From Rhodopirellula sp. P2 (GTDB lineage: Bacteria > Planctomycetota > Planctomycetia > Pirellulales > Pirellulaceae), in NCBI RefSeq assembly GCF_028768465.1, contig NZ_CP118225.1:4197001-4261000 (forward strand): a DNA stretch of 64,000 nucleotides. Reading direction: 5' to 3'. The translations under genes and the position numbers were made by a program. The notes below the pieces were generated by a model. The model made no database searches and was not told the DNA's origin. It saw only the letters and a program-made list of their open reading frames with translations. This document shows, one piece after another, positions 51,617-59,237 of this stretch. The stretch's first letter is position 1. Each line of letters begins with the position of its first letter.

Positions 51617-52018
51617 TTGACGAATCCATACGAGTCCCCAGTATCTGATTCTCGCTCAGAACGAGACCGGAACTGGAACCGCGATCAATGTCCAGTGTGC
51701 CTGACAACACTCAGCCTCTGGAAGGTACTAAACACGATTCGATTTAGTTGTCCGACGTGTTCAACACGACTCACAATCACCCTCGGGCCTGGCTGGACGC
51801 GTTTGATCTTTCGCGTTTTTTGGCTGCTGCTTGTTTGCTATTGCTTTTGTGATCTCTACCTTCAGATCGAGCCCAAGTGGTACGCCAGTTTTCCATTCGT
51901 CCTCTTCGGCCCGTTGATACTTTTGTCCCTATTGCGTTTTGGTTACCTGCATCCTTGCCAGAGAAACTGGATTAGTTCTCGTCCACCAACTGTGTACAAT
52001 TCCGGGCGTGAGGGATAA
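51617..52018 (+). CDS. Cassette 1: NPYxxP small membrane protein with CxxC pairs
   Basis: 133-aa cassette protein. TTG 51617 with Shine-Dalgarno ACTGGAG gives MTNPYESPVSDSR, with the NPYxxP start seen in many planctomycete small membrane proteins. CPVCLTT and CPTCSTRL form a zinc-ribbon-like pair, followed by two membrane helices (VFWLLLVCYCFCDLYL; FVLFGPLILLSLLRFGYL). The frame opens earlier at GTG 51584, but that lies in the putative attI core. The TAA stop is part of the R box of the following attC. Function unknown. Confidence 0.65.
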   Translation: MTNPYESPVSDSRSERDRNWNRDQCPVCLTTLSLWKVLNTIRFSCPTCSTRLTITLGPGWTRLIFRVFWLLLVCYCFCDLYLQIEPKWYASFPFVLFGPLILLSLLRFGYLHPCQRNWISSRPPTVYNSGREG

Positions 52019-52418
52019 CCAATAAGGATTTGACTTCGCGTGGATGCGGCGGTTGAGTCTCTTTCTCTTTCATGTTGCTTCGTTCGTCGCGGTTCAAAAC
52101 GCGTCGCCTAGCCGAAGCTCAAGTCCTCTGTTCAAGATGCCCGGGGGTAAATGGCGAGGCGTTGATTGAGGATCTCTTGGGAATTGCTTCCCGGCTGCGT
52201 TCTCTAACGAAGAGGCAGGTTGGTTTTGAAGTAGGTGAATTGCTGATCGGCCGTTTGCTCTGTGCCTGTTCCGCTGGCGACGAGTTGGATGGAAGCGGAT
52301 TGACGCTCATTGCCCGATTAATTTTGAGCTTGAGATTGCTGTCGCGACATACCTTCCTCCTTCGCCCTCCTGAAGACGTTCGAATTCGACCGGTCATTTC
52401 ACTTCCCCGGTTCATGCG

Positions 52419-53567
52419 TTACCCACTGTCGTAGTAAGTCAGCCCATGCTCGGGACGGATGCCCTGCGACGACAACGATGTGTAGCTGACCTCAATCGCT
52501 CGCATGATCCCGCCGCACAGGCGACACTTCATCGGTGCGGTCAGTGGTTCAACCTGTGGCGCGTAGCCACTGCCCAGCCAGAAAGTCCAGCCAAGCATCA
52601 GCCACACCAACCACTTCACCTCCTCGACCTTCACCTTGCTGTTGCCGCTCATCCACCCGTAATGACGAATCTTCATGAAGTTCGTCGGCAACACGTGCTG
52701 CAAGAAGTCGCCCACGAACTCTTCGCCGGCAACCTCTTTGTTCTGAACCACGTTTCCCTTGCGACGAATTTGGTACGTCACCGTTTCTGAGTTGACATCG
52801 ATGATCCGGCTGTCGTTGATCGCGACTCGATGAACGTACGGTGCCAGGTACTTCAGCGTTGGAACGCCGTGCCCGACCGCCTGGATGTCGACGACGAAGT
52901 CTTTCGTCCAAGTCTCGCGATCGACTTGGTCATACAGCCCAGCGGCACGAAGCTCATCGGCCAGCTTCGCTTTGTAGACGCGGATCAGCGTGCCGTGATG
53001 GAACAAGAAGTTCTCCGGTGTGCTCTGCCATGATTCGGCATTGCCTTGCTCATCCAGTTTCACTCCGCCGCCAGGAACGACATAGTGAACGTGCGGATGA
53101 TAGACCGCCGGGTCACGGCCCCAGGTGTGCAGCACGCCGAAGAATCCAAGCTGGCATCCTTTCAGGCTCTTGGTTGCCGCGCCCACATCGCGAATGCTCT
53201 GACTGCTGGCATCGAACAAGCATCGGTAGCCGTCACGTTGGTGAACGCGCAGCACCAAGCCGATCTCCCGGGGCACCGTGAAAGTGACCAAGAAGTGATG
53301 AACCGGCATCAGCTTGGCAGACTGCGTTTCAATCCAAGCCTGCGTCTTCTCGTGACCGCAGTTTGGGCAGTGCCGATTGCCACACGAACGTCCGACCCAG
53401 TGATCGCTTCCGCAACCGCCGCACTGGTAGTGAACACCACCCAGTGCACCGGTGCGACAACGAGTGATCGCGCCAAGAACTTTATCTTCGGCGACCGAGA
53501 TCGAATCGGCGTGTTGCTGCAGGTATGCCGGTGCGAATTGCCGAAGAGCCTCCGCAACCGTGGGCAT
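52419..53567 (-). CDS. IS91-family transposase, copy 1
   Basis: 382-aa HUH-type rolling-circle transposase. The N-terminal zinc-binding region has CGGCGSDHWVGRSCGNRHCPNCG-like Cys pairs, the metal-binding HUH motif is in HPHVHYVVPGGG, and a catalytic tyrosine is in FMKIRHYGWM, consistent with the one-tyrosine (ISCR-like) group. It starts 14 nt after the recombinase stop, in the same operon. The zinc finger, HUH and Tyr motifs are all intact, so it may be active. About nine residues differ from the copy at 59238. Confidence 0.92.
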   Translation of the reverse strand: MPTVAEALRQFAPAYLQQHADSISVAEDKVLGAITRCRTGALGGVHYQCGGCGSDHWVGRSCGNRHCPNCGHEKTQAWIETQSAKLMPVHHFLVTFTVPREIGLVLRVHQRDGYRCLFDASSQSIRDVGAATKSLKGCQLGFFGVLHTWGRDPAVYHPHVHYVVPGGGVKLDEQGNAESWQSTPENFLFHHGTLIRVYKAKLADELRAAGLYDQVDRETWTKDFVVDIQAVGHGVPTLKYLAPYVHRVAINDSRIIDVNSETVTYQIRRKGNVVQNKEVAGEEFVGDFLQHVLPTNFMKIRHYGWMSGNSKVKVEEVKWLVWLMLGWTFWLGSGYAPQVEPLTAPMKCRLCGGIMRAIEVSYTSLSSQGIRPEHGLTYYDSG

Positions 53568-53581
53568 TTGCCAGAGCGGGT

Positions 53582-54526
53582 TTACTCGCCGCTGCCTGGT
53601 AGCCTACCGAACAACTTTTCGATTTCTTCACGAGCGTTGGCCTCGGCCGTATCAGTCAAATGCAGGTACACCATCGTGGTCTGCAGCGACGAATGCCCCA
53701 AGTACTTTTGAATCACCTTCAGCCCCACGCCCGCTTCGAGCAAGTGCGTCGCATAGGAATGACGCAGCGTATGAATGCTGACCTTCTTGCCAAAGCGGAG
53801 GTTTTTCGTGATCTGCTTCATTGCTCCTTGAACGGCCGTTTCGCTCATCGGAGTCGTCGCTTGACTGACGCCGTCTTTGGCAAGGCTGTGGTTTCGGCCA
53901 TCTGCCGGAAACAGCAGGCGTGGGTGCCGGTGACTTGCCCAGTAGCTTCGCAGAAGTCGAACGGTCGTCGTCGGCAGCGGGACATACCGGTCCTTGGCTC
54001 CCTTGCCACGATGGACATGGACCCAGCCTCGCTGGGCGTCGATGTCACTGACCTGCAAATGCAGCGCTTCATTGAGTCGCAGTCCCAGCGAATAGACGGT
54101 CCAGAAATAGACGAACATTCGCCGCGTGGTCGCCGAGCCGATCAGTTCATGAACCTGATCGATCGTCAGCACCTCCGGCAACGTGGTGATGTTTTGGAGC
54201 TTGAGCATCTTGATGATTTCCCAGTCACGCTTGCAGGTGTGCGTGAACAAGAATTTGATGCCTGAGAAGGCCACCCGGAGCGATCCATAAGCAAAGTTGC
54301 GTTCGTTTTTGAGGTGCAAGAAGAACTGCCGCACATGCTGCTCGGTCACCTGATCGGGACTGCAACCGGCGAAATCGGAGAGCTGCCTGACCGCTCGGAT
54401 GTAGCCATCGTGAGTTCGCTTGGCCTTGCCGGTCAGGTGCAAGTCTTCGGAGAGTCTCAGGCGAAGACTTTCCGGGAAGTGAACTCCAGGTGCATTTTGC
54501 GGATTGTTTGAGCTAGAATTGGACAT
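53582..54526 (-). CDS. IS91-associated tyrosine recombinase, copy 1
   Basis: 314-aa recombinase starting at ATG 54526 with AAAAGGA eight bases before it. The N-terminal SAM-like domain (LTGKAKRTHDGYIRAVRQL) is followed by the catalytic domain with Arg in SLGLRLNEALHL, HTLRHSYATHLLEAG (His and Arg) and GHSSLQTTMVYLHL (Tyr). All catalytic residues are present. It precedes the HUH transposase in the same operon, a combination seen in many IS91-like elements. The frame opens to 54628 but reads through the leader hairpin. It may target attC-like DNA because both copies sit there. Confidence 0.9.
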   Translation of the reverse strand: MSNSSSNNPQNAPGVHFPESLRLRLSEDLHLTGKAKRTHDGYIRAVRQLSDFAGCSPDQVTEQHVRQFFLHLKNERNFAYGSLRVAFSGIKFLFTHTCKRDWEIIKMLKLQNITTLPEVLTIDQVHELIGSATTRRMFVYFWTVYSLGLRLNEALHLQVSDIDAQRGWVHVHRGKGAKDRYVPLPTTTVRLLRSYWASHRHPRLLFPADGRNHSLAKDGVSQATTPMSETAVQGAMKQITKNLRFGKKVSIHTLRHSYATHLLEAGVGLKVIQKYLGHSSLQTTMVYLHLTDTAEANAREEIEKLFGRLPGSGE

Positions 54527-54537
54527 GTTGTGTTCCT

Positions 54538-54587
54538 TTTCAGGAGGAGTTGCTGAGCTGTTCCCAGCGAACAGCTCCTCCTGAAAG
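54538..54587 (-). promoter_or_regulatory. Conserved leader hairpin of IS91 element, copy 1
   Basis: TTTCAGGAGGAG and CTCCTCCTGAAA arms, with nested GAGCTGTT/AACAGCTC, end just before the recombinase start. The identical hairpin occurs at 61357-61406. It could sequester translation signals or form a structured single-stranded end. Confidence 0.55.
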
Positions 54588-54658
54588 GTTGCTTCCAGCA
54601 ATCCGCAACGCGTCCGTTCCACCATCAATTTGAAACCGCCGCGCTAGCGGCTTACTTG

Positions 54659-54747
54659 AACCATCCGATGCAACCGAGCGGCGAATTCGGGCGTTTTGAA
54701 GTGGACGATCAACCGTCGCCGCCGGCTGATCGGTAACGTTACCCGAC
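54659..54747 (+). other. attC-like site 1 (split by IS91 copy 1)
   Basis: Right part of attC after cassette 1; the left R'' box GGATAAC is at 52013-52019. Complementary halves GAGCGGCG and CGCCGCCGG surround a central CGTTTTGAAGT, and the right R' box is GTTACCC. Confidence 0.75.
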
Positions 54748-54772
54748 TGAAACTGAACGAACTGTAAACCAC

Positions 54773-55204
54773 ATGGACATTGCTGACGCCATTGCTGTTT
54801 TGCTCGACTGCAATGAACCAGTGCCGAAACCTTTGCGGCTGCCGACCGAATCAGATGTCCGCGCTGTCGAAAGCGAACTTGGCGTCGGCTTGCATCCTGA
54901 CTTTCGCCGGTTTCAACTGGAGGCAAGTAATGTTCGCTTCGGCATTCGAGAACCATTCGTTGCCCTACCGGATCTGATGCCCTACCTTAGCCTCGCCGCT
55001 AACGCAAAGGCGGCATGGGCTGCAGGCGTTCCTCGAAACTGCATCGCCTTCTGTGGCGACAATGGAAACTACTTCTTCCTCGACCCGGCCGGTTGTGTTG
55101 GGTACTATGACCACGACTCAGATTCACATTCGGCGTCAAAGCAAACGCTTGCTGATTGGATATTCGAAGATTGGATCAACGATCCAGCACTTTCCGACGA
55201 TTGA
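54773..55204 (+). CDS. Cassette 2: SMI1/KNR4 family protein
   Basis: 143-aa cassette protein with the SMI1/KNR4 fold: LPTESDVRAVESELGVGLHPDFRRF at the start and NCIAFCGDNGNYFFLDPAG, where the GDxGNYFFLDP strand is the family signature. Such proteins often act as immunity proteins against polymorphic or contact-dependent toxins, or as adaptors. No toxin gene is nearby, which is normal for a cassette. It is followed directly by attC site 2. Starts at ATG 54773 just after the attC 1 end. Confidence 0.85.
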   Translation: MDIADAIAVLLDCNEPVPKPLRLPTESDVRAVESELGVGLHPDFRRFQLEASNVRFGIREPFVALPDLMPYLSLAANAKAAWAAGVPRNCIAFCGDNGNYFFLDPAGCVGYYDHDSDSHSASKQTLADWIFEDWINDPALSDD

Positions 55205-55214
55205 TCCAAGCGGC

Positions 55215-55307
55215 GGGTAACCATCGCGTGAACCGGAGCACGCGAGTCGACGTTTTTGAAGTTGAGAATCTTCCGCGCGTGCCCGGTTACGCGTGTCGTT
55301 ACCCGAC
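55215..55307 (+). other. attC-like site 2
   Basis: GGGTAACCATCGCGTGAACC at the left pairs with GGTTACGCGTGTCGTTACCC at the right; inner arms GCACGCG / CGCGTGC; loop contains CGTTTTTGAAGT. Confidence 0.8.
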
Positions 55308-55322
55308 AGATTGGAACCTCGA

Positions 55323-56045
55323 TTGCGATACTTAGCTCTTCTCCTGTTCTTAACGTCGCTTGGATGCTCAGAGCCTGTCGTCTCTCGCAGCGATGTGCTT
55401 GATAATACGTCGGGTTCAACCGCAGTAAACGAATCTGACCCACCATGGGGTGGTCTGAAGATTCAGTCCTCAGGAATATCACTCGACGACGCCGATCAAA
55501 TCGTCGTACTGCTTCATGGCTACGGCGCTACCGATGCTGATCTCACGCCACTTGCGGAATACATTGGCGGTGACAAGCGTGCATTCGTCTTTCCCGCCGC
55601 ACCCATCCCTGTTGACGGTGGAGGACTCGCATGGGCGACAACCGAGCAGGAACTCGAAACCGCTCATGCTCGTCTCGCATCTCTGGTGCGTTTCGCTAGC
55701 CGGACATACCCCGATGCGGAGATAGCGGTCGGTGGATTCTCGCAGGGGGCAACTGTATCAAGTATGCTCCTGTCGGACGCAAGTCTCCCAATTCGTCACC
55801 TTATCCTCTACTCACCCGCACTTGCGATCGACGCGGAATCACTTGGCCCCGCACGCAATATCCAGGTTCTGCTTGCGCACGGCCGAGGCGACCAAGTGCT
55901 GCCGTTTGATGACGCTAAGCGGTTGCATGAAATGCTTGAACGCAAGGGAGTTGTGACTAACTGGCACCCGTTCAACGACGGACATACAATCACAACCGAA
56001 GTGCTGGACGCCACGAGAGACCAGCTATCGCAAGAGGGCGGGTAA
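55323..56045 (+). CDS. Cassette 3: lipoprotein carboxylesterase/phospholipase-like hydrolase
   Basis: About 240-aa alpha/beta hydrolase. TTG 55323 gives a lipoprotein signal with lipobox LTSLGC near residue 15, so the enzyme should be anchored in the envelope. The catalytic triad is Ser in GGFSQGAT, Asp in HGRGDQVLPF and His in DGHTI, with oxyanion region LLHGYGATDADLTPLAE. It matches the phospholipase/carboxylesterase family. The longer GTG 55293 frame overlaps attC 2 and is less likely. A cassette-borne envelope hydrolase of unknown substrate. Confidence 0.85.
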   Translation: MRYLALLLFLTSLGCSEPVVSRSDVLDNTSGSTAVNESDPPWGGLKIQSSGISLDDADQIVVLLHGYGATDADLTPLAEYIGGDKRAFVFPAAPIPVDGGGLAWATTEQELETAHARLASLVRFASRTYPDAEIAVGGFSQGATVSSMLLSDASLPIRHLILYSPALAIDAESLGPARNIQVLLAHGRGDQVLPFDDAKRLHEMLERKGVVTNWHPFNDGHTITTEVLDATRDQLSQEGG

Positions 56046-56053
56046 CCATCGCA

Positions 56054-56768
56054 ATCGGGATAGGGGCCCGGTTGCCCGGGACCCCTCCCACACCACCTAG
56101 CATGCGGGACCGCACTAGGCGGTTGAGCACGAGTTTCAAATCAACGCGTCGCCGCGATGACCCAAGCCATTAGACCGACAGCTTCGCCGCTAAGAGATTG
56201 CCATACGGCAACGGCTCCTTCGTGAGATGATGTCGATACGTGCTTGCTCATTCCCTTCAGGCCTTCGCGTCGCCGTTGGATTCGGCGGATCGCTACTATG
56301 CCTTCTGCTGACTTCTCTTTGCACGGGCATACGTTGCCGCATTCCGCCCCGCCTTTCGGGCAAGCCCTACTCACGGGTACGCATCGAGATCTCCCCAAAT
56401 AAGGGACGTCCTTGATCGCTCAAGAACACGTGATCTGTCCCCGCCCAAGTGCTTGATCTACCTCCGCTCTTTCTTCCGGTTCGGCTTCTTGGTCAGCAGC
56501 CCAATCGCCTGGAGTCGTCGGCCTCGTATCAAGTTTCTGTTCGTCACCTGGCGGGTCTTGGCGAGAAGATGTCCAGCGACGATTCTTTGCTGGCTTACCG
56601 ATCATCTTCGCAGGCTTCCTCCCCACGGTTCGTCACCTCCCCGCAGTTGCCCTCGCCTCGTACTGTTCTTTACGAGCTATCCATTTGGTATCATGACTCC
56701 CGTAAAGAAAACCGGAACTAAGTACAGGGGACTTCCACCCCACAAGATCACGCCCATGTTGGGCGTAC
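56054..56768 (-). mobile_element. Group II intron-like ribozyme, ORF-less, inserted in attC 3
   Basis: 715-base insertion on the minus strand splitting attC 3. Its 5' end reads GTACGCCCAACATGGGCG (GTGYG-like) followed by the domain-I motif GGTGGAAGTCCCC. Its 3' end has a hairpin around CCGCCTAG...CTAGGTGG (possible domain V), then GGGTCCCGGGCAACCGGGCC and TATCCCGAT (domain VI-like). Excision restores GGGTAACCATCGCA|TGCAACGG, which matches the other attC sites. It is too short for a maturase. Group IIC introns are known to use attC targets, with the same opposite orientation. Confidence 0.6.
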
Positions 56769-56848
56769 TGCAACGGAGAACGGGTGGTTCGTTTTCTCGT
56801 CTGCTTGCAAGTCGTTCGCCCGTTCCCGCTGATGCGTAACGTTATTCG
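56769..56848 (+). other. attC-like site 3 (split by the intron)
   Basis: Left part GGGTAACCATCGCA is at 56040-56053; right part has AACGGAGAACGGG / CGCCCGTTCC arms and ends GTAACGTTATTCG. Confidence 0.65.
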
Positions 56849-57115
56849 ATTGACTCATGCTCGTATCGGCGGACGAATCGCTGCGATATGTGTGGCTCGA
56901 TCCAATGCTCGTTCAGCATTCGATTCAGGTCGCGAGCAGTGTAGATTCCATGCTCGCTTGCCAGTTCGTTCCATGCTCGATGTTGCCGTTCGATCATCCG
57001 CCCAATTTGCCGCGTGAACGTCGCAGACCTGATACGATGAATTCAGAGCCACGCAATTGTTTCGGCGTTTCCCAGGATCGTGGTGCGCTCGCTCCTGCAC
57101 CGCCTGCGCGTGAAC
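56849..57115 (-). pseudogene. Cassette 4: degenerate cassette, homologous to cassette 8
   Basis: About 270 bases closely related to 61567-61833. The minus strand has a protein-like frame (AWNELASEHGIYTARDLN, then EHWIEPHISQRFVRR), open to a stop in both copies but interrupted by TGA in this one after ETIAWL; in the other copy the frame is open there but stops earlier at MSQ. The + strand frame open from ATG 56857 shows many replacements between copies. No family recognised; likely a decaying gene. Confidence 0.4.
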
Positions 57116-57213
57116 GAATAACCATTGCGTGCACACTGAGCGGTGGTGGAGACCAACCTCGCTTTCCAATCACACTGACCGCCACCGCCAGGTGACGCTG
57201 ACCGTTATCCGAC
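57116..57213 (+). other. attC-like site 4
   Basis: GAATAACCATTGCGTGCACACTGAGCGGTGGTGG through to GACCGCCACCGCCAGGTGACGCTGACCGTTATCC. It is nearly identical to site 8. Confidence 0.8.
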
Positions 57214-57222
57214 TTTCAAACC

Positions 57223-57516
57223 ATGAACTCTGAATTCAAAGCCAATCTGGATCGTAAACTCGCCGACTTGCGTGACTGGATGCGCGCACACTCCTTTGCA
57301 AATTGCCGCATCGTACAGTACTGCGGAGTTGAATGCCTTGGAGGCGTGGACATCGAACGCGATGAACTTGAGTGCCGCGTTGAATGCTACATCAAGGAGG
57401 GATTCAACGCCGACTGGAGCATACTGGATTCGCTTGCCGTCCTTCGGATTTACGAATATCCTGGCCCCGAGCCGGCGTGGGATCTCGTTCTCTCCGAAAG
57501 CGATCTTGCGAGCTGA
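57223..57516 (+). CDS. Cassette 5: small acidic protein, unknown
   Basis: 97-aa acidic cassette protein (MNSEFKANLDRKLADLRDWM...). Residues 1-25 look helical, then beta-rich with VQYCGVECLGGVDI, WDLVLSE. It has no signal or membrane segment. No family recognised. ATG 57223 lies ten bases beyond attC 4. A single-gene cassette of typical size, followed after about 30 bases by attC 5. Confidence 0.6.
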   Translation: MNSEFKANLDRKLADLRDWMRAHSFANCRIVQYCGVECLGGVDIERDELECRVECYIKEGFNADWSILDSLAVLRIYEYPGPEPAWDLVLSESDLAS

Positions 57517-57546
57517 ACTTGAAATGCAACCCGCTTAAATGCACTC

Positions 57547-57643
57547 GGATAACCATGGGTTGTTGACGGAGCGGCGGTGGCACGCTTTTTCGTTTGCTTG
57601 CAAGCCGATCGCCGCCGCCCGCAAAACCCTACCGTTCCCCGAT
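57547..57643 (+). other. attC-like site 5
   Basis: GGATAACCATGGGTTGTTGACGGAGCGGCGGTGG pairs with CCGCCGCCCGC...CCCTACCGTTCCCC. Confidence 0.75.
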
Positions 57644-57661
57644 CAGGAGTTAGCGATCGAA

Positions 57662-58120
57662 CTGAACCCCTACAACCCGCCTCAGACTTTTGATGCAGTC
57701 GAGTCACGAGATGCAACCGCGATCCGAAGAATTCGACCCCCGGCAACTGGACTCATCTTCATGCTTTCGGTTCAATCGTTTGGCTACGCTATTGCAGGAA
57801 TTGTTGCTCTCGCAATGCTGGCTCTCGGGGAGACTGTTGACGCGACGTTGTTTGGCATCTGTTTCGCCGTGGTGCATTTCTTCGCAATGATCTTTATGAT
57901 TCAATCAATGCGACATGTTCGTCGACTGCAAGGGCTTCGCAACGGAAGAATTGCGGCGGGACTTGCGTGTATCCCATTCATTTCGCCTGCGATCTGGATA
58001 GGCATTCCTCTCGGTATCTGGCTATCCGTGATTCTATTCAAGGACGACGTGGCTGCGGCTTTTCACGAGACAAACGCAGAAGACGGGGAACCATCGGTTG
58101 CAACGGAGGCCGCGAGTTAA
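57662..58120 (+). CDS. Cassette 6: NPYxPP small membrane protein
   Basis: About 152-aa membrane protein beginning near LNPYNPPQTFDAVESRD, the same NPY style as cassette 1. Start is non-standard: CTG 57662 is likely, with AGGAG at 57645; ATC 57656 has better spacing. The longer ATG frame from 57539 is attC 5. Three membrane helices (SFGYAIAGIVALAMLALG; LFGICFAVVHFFAMIFMI; LACIPFISPAIWIGIPLGIWLSVILF). Its last 12 residues and stop are inside attC 6. Function unknown. Confidence 0.6.
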   Translation: MNPYNPPQTFDAVESRDATAIRRIRPPATGLIFMLSVQSFGYAIAGIVALAMLALGETVDATLFGICFAVVHFFAMIFMIQSMRHVRRLQGLRNGRIAAGLACIPFISPAIWIGIPLGIWLSVILFKDDVAAAFHETNAEDGEPSVATEAAS

Positions 58121-58176
58121 CGTTTTTGAAGTGGTGAGTCGTTCGCGCGGCCCCGTTGAACCGTGCCGTTACCCGA
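58085..58176 (+). other. attC-like site 6
   Basis: GGGGAACCATCGGTTGCAACGGAGGCCGCG pairs with CGCGCGGCCCCGTTGAACCGTGCCGTTACCC, loop CGTTTTTGAAGT. Overlaps the end of cassette 6's gene. Confidence 0.75.
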
Positions 58177-58189
58177 ACGAATTAGTCCG

Positions 58190-58819
58190 TTGAGCGAATT
58201 TTTTGAAAACTTCAAATTCGACGAGTTCGACGACCCTATTCCGTGGGTCACATCAAGCCCCGTTTTTATAGACGCCGAGCTAACTTACGAGTTCGATTCA
58301 TTGCGAGGATGTGTCAAGCGGAACCAGCGTCGACGTAGAAACGCAACAGTCGAAGTCTATGCCCACAATGAACTTGAGAACGGATACCAAGAATTCCAGC
58401 AGGCAGCATGGGGCGATCTAAGCACCTACGCAACTTCGGTGGAAACAGCAGTGGCAGAAAAGCTCTGGCCGATTTGCCGTGAAAACTTCACGACCTGTAT
58501 TGCTTCTCTTGAAACGCACGAAAAGACATGGAGTGCGATTCGCAGTAGAGAACAATGGGACGACAAATCCGTTTTGCTGAAACAGATTGCACTAACAGGC
58601 ATTTCTCTTTTTGATACCGAAATCGCTGGTCACGGCATTTTCTCACTCGACTTCGCAGTCGGATGGGACGAAGAGCACGGGGTTAGCCTTTTGATGGTCC
58701 GTGACAAGGTCATTGCAAAGAGCGGGCTGGCTGACTTCATTTGCCGCGGTGAATCGTTACTCGATCATGCAAAGTACATTCAAAACTATGACTTCACGCA
58801 GGGCGATTTGCGTATTTGA
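58190..58819 (+). CDS. Cassette 7: unknown protein, immunity-like composition
   Basis: 209-aa protein (TTG 58190, LSEFFENFKFDEFDD; GTG 58163 is an alternative in the attC). Possible resemblance to DUF6985-type immunity-associated domains in FSLDFAVGWDEEHGVSLLMVRDK; this is uncertain. Acidic, no signal peptide or membrane helix. The stop is about 15 bases before the attC 7 box. Otherwise hypothetical. Confidence 0.5.
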   Translation: MSEFFENFKFDEFDDPIPWVTSSPVFIDAELTYEFDSLRGCVKRNQRRRRNATVEVYAHNELENGYQEFQQAAWGDLSTYATSVETAVAEKLWPICRENFTTCIASLETHEKTWSAIRSREQWDDKSVLLKQIALTGISLFDTEIAGHGIFSLDFAVGWDEEHGVSLLMVRDKVIAKSGLADFICRGESLLDHAKYIQNYDFTQGDLRI

Positions 58820-58832
58820 GCAGTACGAAACG

Positions 58833-58839
58833 GGTAACC
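58833..58839 (+). other. attC-like site 7, left R'' box (split)
   Basis: GGTAACC immediately left of IS91 copy 2; the remainder is at 61478-61566. Confidence 0.7.
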
Positions 58840-59237
58840 AATAAGGATTTGACTTCGCGTGGATGCGGCGGTTGAGTCTCTTTCTCTTTCATGTTGCTTC
58901 GTTCGTCGCGGTTCAAAACGCGTCGCCTAGCCGAAGCTCAAGTCCTCTGTTCAAGATGCCCGGGGGTAAATGGCGAGGCGTTGATTGAGGATCTCTTGGG
59001 AATTGCTTCCCGGCTGCGTTCTCTAACGAAGAGGCAGGTTGGTTTTGAAGTAGGTGAATTGCTGATCGGCCGTTTGCTCTGTGCCTGTTCCGCTGGCGAC
59101 GAGTTGGATGGAAGCGGATTGACGCTCATTGCCCGATTAATTTTGAGCTTGAGATTGCTGTCGCGACATACCTTCCTCCTTCGCCCTCCTGAAGACGTTC
59201 GAATTCGACCGGTCATTTCACTTCCCCGGTTCATGCG

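Larger units (their letters stand above)
52021..54658 (-). mobile_element. IS91-type element, copy 1, inserted in an attC
   Basis: 2638-bp element with a tyrosine recombinase gene followed by an IS91/HUH transposase gene on the minus strand. Left flank reads ...GGGATAACC and right flank AACCATCCGATGC, so the attC R'' box is split; joining the flanks restores a normal attC. Its boundaries and length are identical to copy 2 (58840-61477). AACC is present at both edges in both copies. Confidence 0.85.

Noticed and set aside
52072-52434. 120-aa frame duplicated at 58891-59253
   Set aside because: Lies in the terminal non-coding part of the IS91 element; the identity is explained by the element being duplicated.
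56453-56839. Short frames with Pro/Arg/Ser-rich products
   Set aside because: They are antisense readings of the group II intron-like sequence and extend over its ends into the attC.
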